A stretch of 7,619 nucleotides of DNA from Myxococcales bacterium (GTDB lineage: Bacteria; Myxococcota_A; UBA9042; PHBI01; JAAZYN01): contig JAAZYN010000152.1 in the NCBI GenBank assembly GCA_014239625.1, positions 1 through 7,619 of the forward strand. Direction: 5' to 3'. The position numbers were made by a program, and so were the translations under genes. Shown here one piece after another: positions 6,439 through 7,619 of this stretch (within the stretch, counting starts at the first letter, position 1; each line of letters starts with the position of its first letter). The notes under the pieces are model-generated. The model did not search any database and was not told the origin of the DNA. It saw only the letters and a program-made list of their open reading frames with translations.

Positions 6439-7619
6439 TCAGGGGAGCGTGCAGACATCCCAGTTGGGGTTGCCGGGGGTCGTCGACGGCGTCCCGCAGT
6501 CGCTCTCCACCACATAACACCACGGCAGGGCGTAGTCGGCTGTGGTGGAGCACCCCTGATGGGTCATGCCGCTATAGCTCCAGGTCTCGAGGCAGGTGCA
6601 GCCCTCTTCGGTCTTTCCCGGGGTGGTGACCGACTCGGGCAGCGGCCCCAGCGCTGGGAGATCGAGGGAGAAGGTGCCCACCACGGCCCGATGATCGGAC
6701 GGCCATGGCGGCAGTGGGACGTCAGCATAGGCTGCGTCCTCCCCGTATACCTGAACCCCCAGCGTAGTGACGCCTTGTCCCGCTGCGTAGAGTAGATCGA
6801 TACGATCGTGGACCTCGTTGGCGCCAGGTGTCGGCGTCCACGTGTCTCCCGGATCGGTCACCGGATCGGCGTGGATCGCTCGGTACACGTCGGTCATCCC
6901 GGCGGCCTCGACGGCGGTCGACGTCGGCCACGGGACGGCCATCCCAAAGTGCATGCCCGCCGCGGCGGTCGCCGCCGTCCAGTCCAGGTGCGAGGGCTCG
7001 TTGAAATCACCCATGAAGAACACCCCATGTCCGGCCTGCACGCTGGCGGTGGCGTCCACCAAGGCGGCCGAGATCTGCGCCCCGCGCGCGCTCTGTGCGG
7101 CTGCTACGGCCTGCTCCGGGGTGGTCAACAGGCCGTCTCGGATGTCATACGGCTGGTACGGGTACGCCGGCAGGTGAACTCCATAGACGTACACCGCCTT
7201 GCCTGCGCCGACGTCCACCGCGACCCCGGGCCCTGGCACCGACACCAGCGGCCAATGGCTCAGCATGGCGACACTGCTGTTGACCACGCGCCAGTTCATG
7301 CCCAGGGCGTCGGCGATGGCCTCGGCGCTCCCCGACTGCTCCTGCAACGTGACGACGTCCACGTCGGCTTCGGCGATGACCTCGATGGTGCGGTCGAGGG
7401 AGACCAGCGCACCACCGCCCACCAGGATGTTGAAGCTCATCACCCGAAACGTCAGCGGATCGCAGCCTTCGGTGTCGGCGTCGCAGCCGTTGGCGTCGGA
7501 TGCCTCAGCGTCGAAGGCGTCGCTCAACGCGTCACCGTTCATCGCCGCGCCGTCCGACGGGAGGTCCTGCGGCGTATCGGTTGTCGCCAGCGCGCCGTCG
7601 TCGACCTCCGCCGCGCTGT
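6439..7619 (-). CDS. Exported EEP-fold phosphodiesterase-like protein, 5' end cut
   Basis: A metal-dependent hydrolase of the endonuclease/exonuclease/phosphatase (DNase I-like) superfamily. The frame stays open to the right edge, so the Met at 7542 is internal and the true start and export signal lie outside. Numbering from that Met: an Asp/Ala/Ser-rich linker up to about 28, continuing 25 codons upstream; FRVMSFNIL with Asn38; VVTLQE with metal ligand Glu68; GVHLP with His123; GDFNEP with Asp179 and Asn181; DRIDLLY with Asp249; PSDHRAV with the Asp283-His284 pair. All core catalytic residues are present. The usual SRYP loop reads SHWP (95-98). After the domain ends near 294, a tail of about 70 residues carries six cysteines (315, 317, 331, 342, 349, 364). 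The linker and paired cysteines suggest an extracytoplasmic protein, perhaps a lipoprotein. The substrate (nucleic acid, phosphoinositide, sphingomyelin or other) cannot be told. It is convergent with yebC. Confidence 0.9.
   Translation of the reverse strand, partial: SAAEVDDGALATTDTPQDLPSDGAAMNGDALSDAFDAEASDANGCDADTEGCDPLTFRVMSFNILVGGGALVSLDRTIEVIAEADVDVVTLQEQSGSAEAIADALGMNWRVVNSSVAMLSHWPLVSVPGPGVAVDVGAGKAVYVYGVHLPAYPYQPYDIRDGLLTTPEQAVAAAQSARGAQISAALVDATASVQAGHGVFFMGDFNEPSHLDWTAATAAAGMHFGMAVPWPTSTAVEAAGMTDVYRAIHADPVTDPGDTWTPTPGANEVHDRIDLLYAAGQGVTTLGVQVYGEDAAYADVPLPPWPSDHRAVVGTFSLDLPALGPLPESVTTPGKTEEGCTCLETWSYSGMTHQGCSTTADYALPWCYVVESDCGTPSTTPGNPNWDVCTLP
6451..6600 (-). other. C-terminal six-cysteine module of the EEP protein
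   Basis: Encodes residues 315-364 (numbered from the internal Met at 7542). The pattern is C-x-C, then W-x-Y-x-G, H-x-G-C, P-W-C-Y, D-C-G, W-x-x-C. Six cysteines with conserved-looking Trp and Gly suggest a small disulfide-bonded domain with three bridges. The W-x-Y-x-G...PWC layout loosely recalls fibronectin type II or kringle-like modules, but I cannot assign a family. It may serve for surface attachment or substrate binding. Confidence 0.6.
7459..7619 (-). other. Asp/Ala/Ser-rich linker of the EEP protein
   Basis: Encodes the visible N-terminal part ahead of the catalytic domain. It is dominated by Asp, Ala, Ser, Thr and Glu, with two cysteines (NGCDADTEGCDP) close to the domain border. 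At DNA level, GCGTC-type units recur irregularly because of repeated Asp-Ala codons. Such acidic low-complexity spacers commonly follow the lipobox in exported myxobacterial proteins; the lipobox itself would be beyond the window. Confidence 0.65.

Noticed and set aside
6430..6795. 121-codon plus-strand frame opposite the EEP gene
   Set aside because: In codon register with the EEP gene, so a shadow of its biased codons; the sense strand encodes the cysteine-rich tail and SDH motif.
1..7619. A defence, mobile or biosynthetic gene cluster
   Set aside because: The five genes face different ways, share no visible pathway, and none is a transposase, integrase, nuclease-toxin or assembly-line enzyme; no terminal repeats or CRISPR repeats were seen.

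Overview
The window is high-GC bacterial DNA, dense with genes on both strands. Strong codon bias (TTA, CTA and TCA are nearly absent) produces many long shadow reading frames. The proteins suggest a myxobacterium-like organism (Myxococcota, formerly Deltaproteobacteria): a Lon protease of ordinary bacterial type, a cytosolic-looking penicillin-acylase-family hydrolase, a membrane-anchored protein of unknown function, and a secreted phosphodiesterase-like protein with an Asp/Ala/Ser-rich N-terminal linker and a cysteine-rich tail. This taxonomic reading is inference from protein style; there is no rRNA or other marker gene here.

Layout, left to right. (1) Positions 1-2285, plus strand: lon, missing roughly its first 27 codons at the left edge but otherwise intact, with all ATPase and Ser-Lys protease residues. 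(2) 2286-2498: a 213-base non-coding gap with two short GC-rich inverted repeats and a weak promoter-like element close to the next start. (3) 2499-4880, plus: a complete penicillin acylase family (S45, Ntn-hydrolase) precursor of 793 residues, with the autocleavage Gly-Ser at residues 247-248. (4) 4934-5521, minus: a 195-residue single-pass membrane protein of unknown function, convergent with the acylase across 53 bases. (5) 5522-5642: a divergent intergenic region with an extended -10 promoter candidate and a strong Shine-Dalgarno. (6) 5643-6365, plus: a YebC/TACO1-family protein of the less common MGR-type N-terminus. (7) 6366-6438: a short convergent gap with an 8-bp hairpin. (8) 6439-7619, minus: an exported endonuclease/exonuclease/phosphatase-fold protein, complete at the C-terminus but running off the right edge at the N-terminus.

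The strand pattern (two genes rightward, one leftward, one rightward, one leftward) means there is no operon longer than possibly lon plus acylase, and that pair is separated by 213 bases. I see no shared pathway among the five genes: Lon and YebC are housekeeping protein-quality and translation functions, while the acylase and the phosphodiesterase-like protein are catabolic or exported enzymes of unknown substrate. I found no mobile element, CRISPR array, tRNA, rRNA or phage gene, and no convincing undescribed multi-gene system. The most noteworthy items are the cysteine-rich module on the phosphodiesterase-like protein, the atypical YebC, the signal-less acylase and the unassigned membrane protein.
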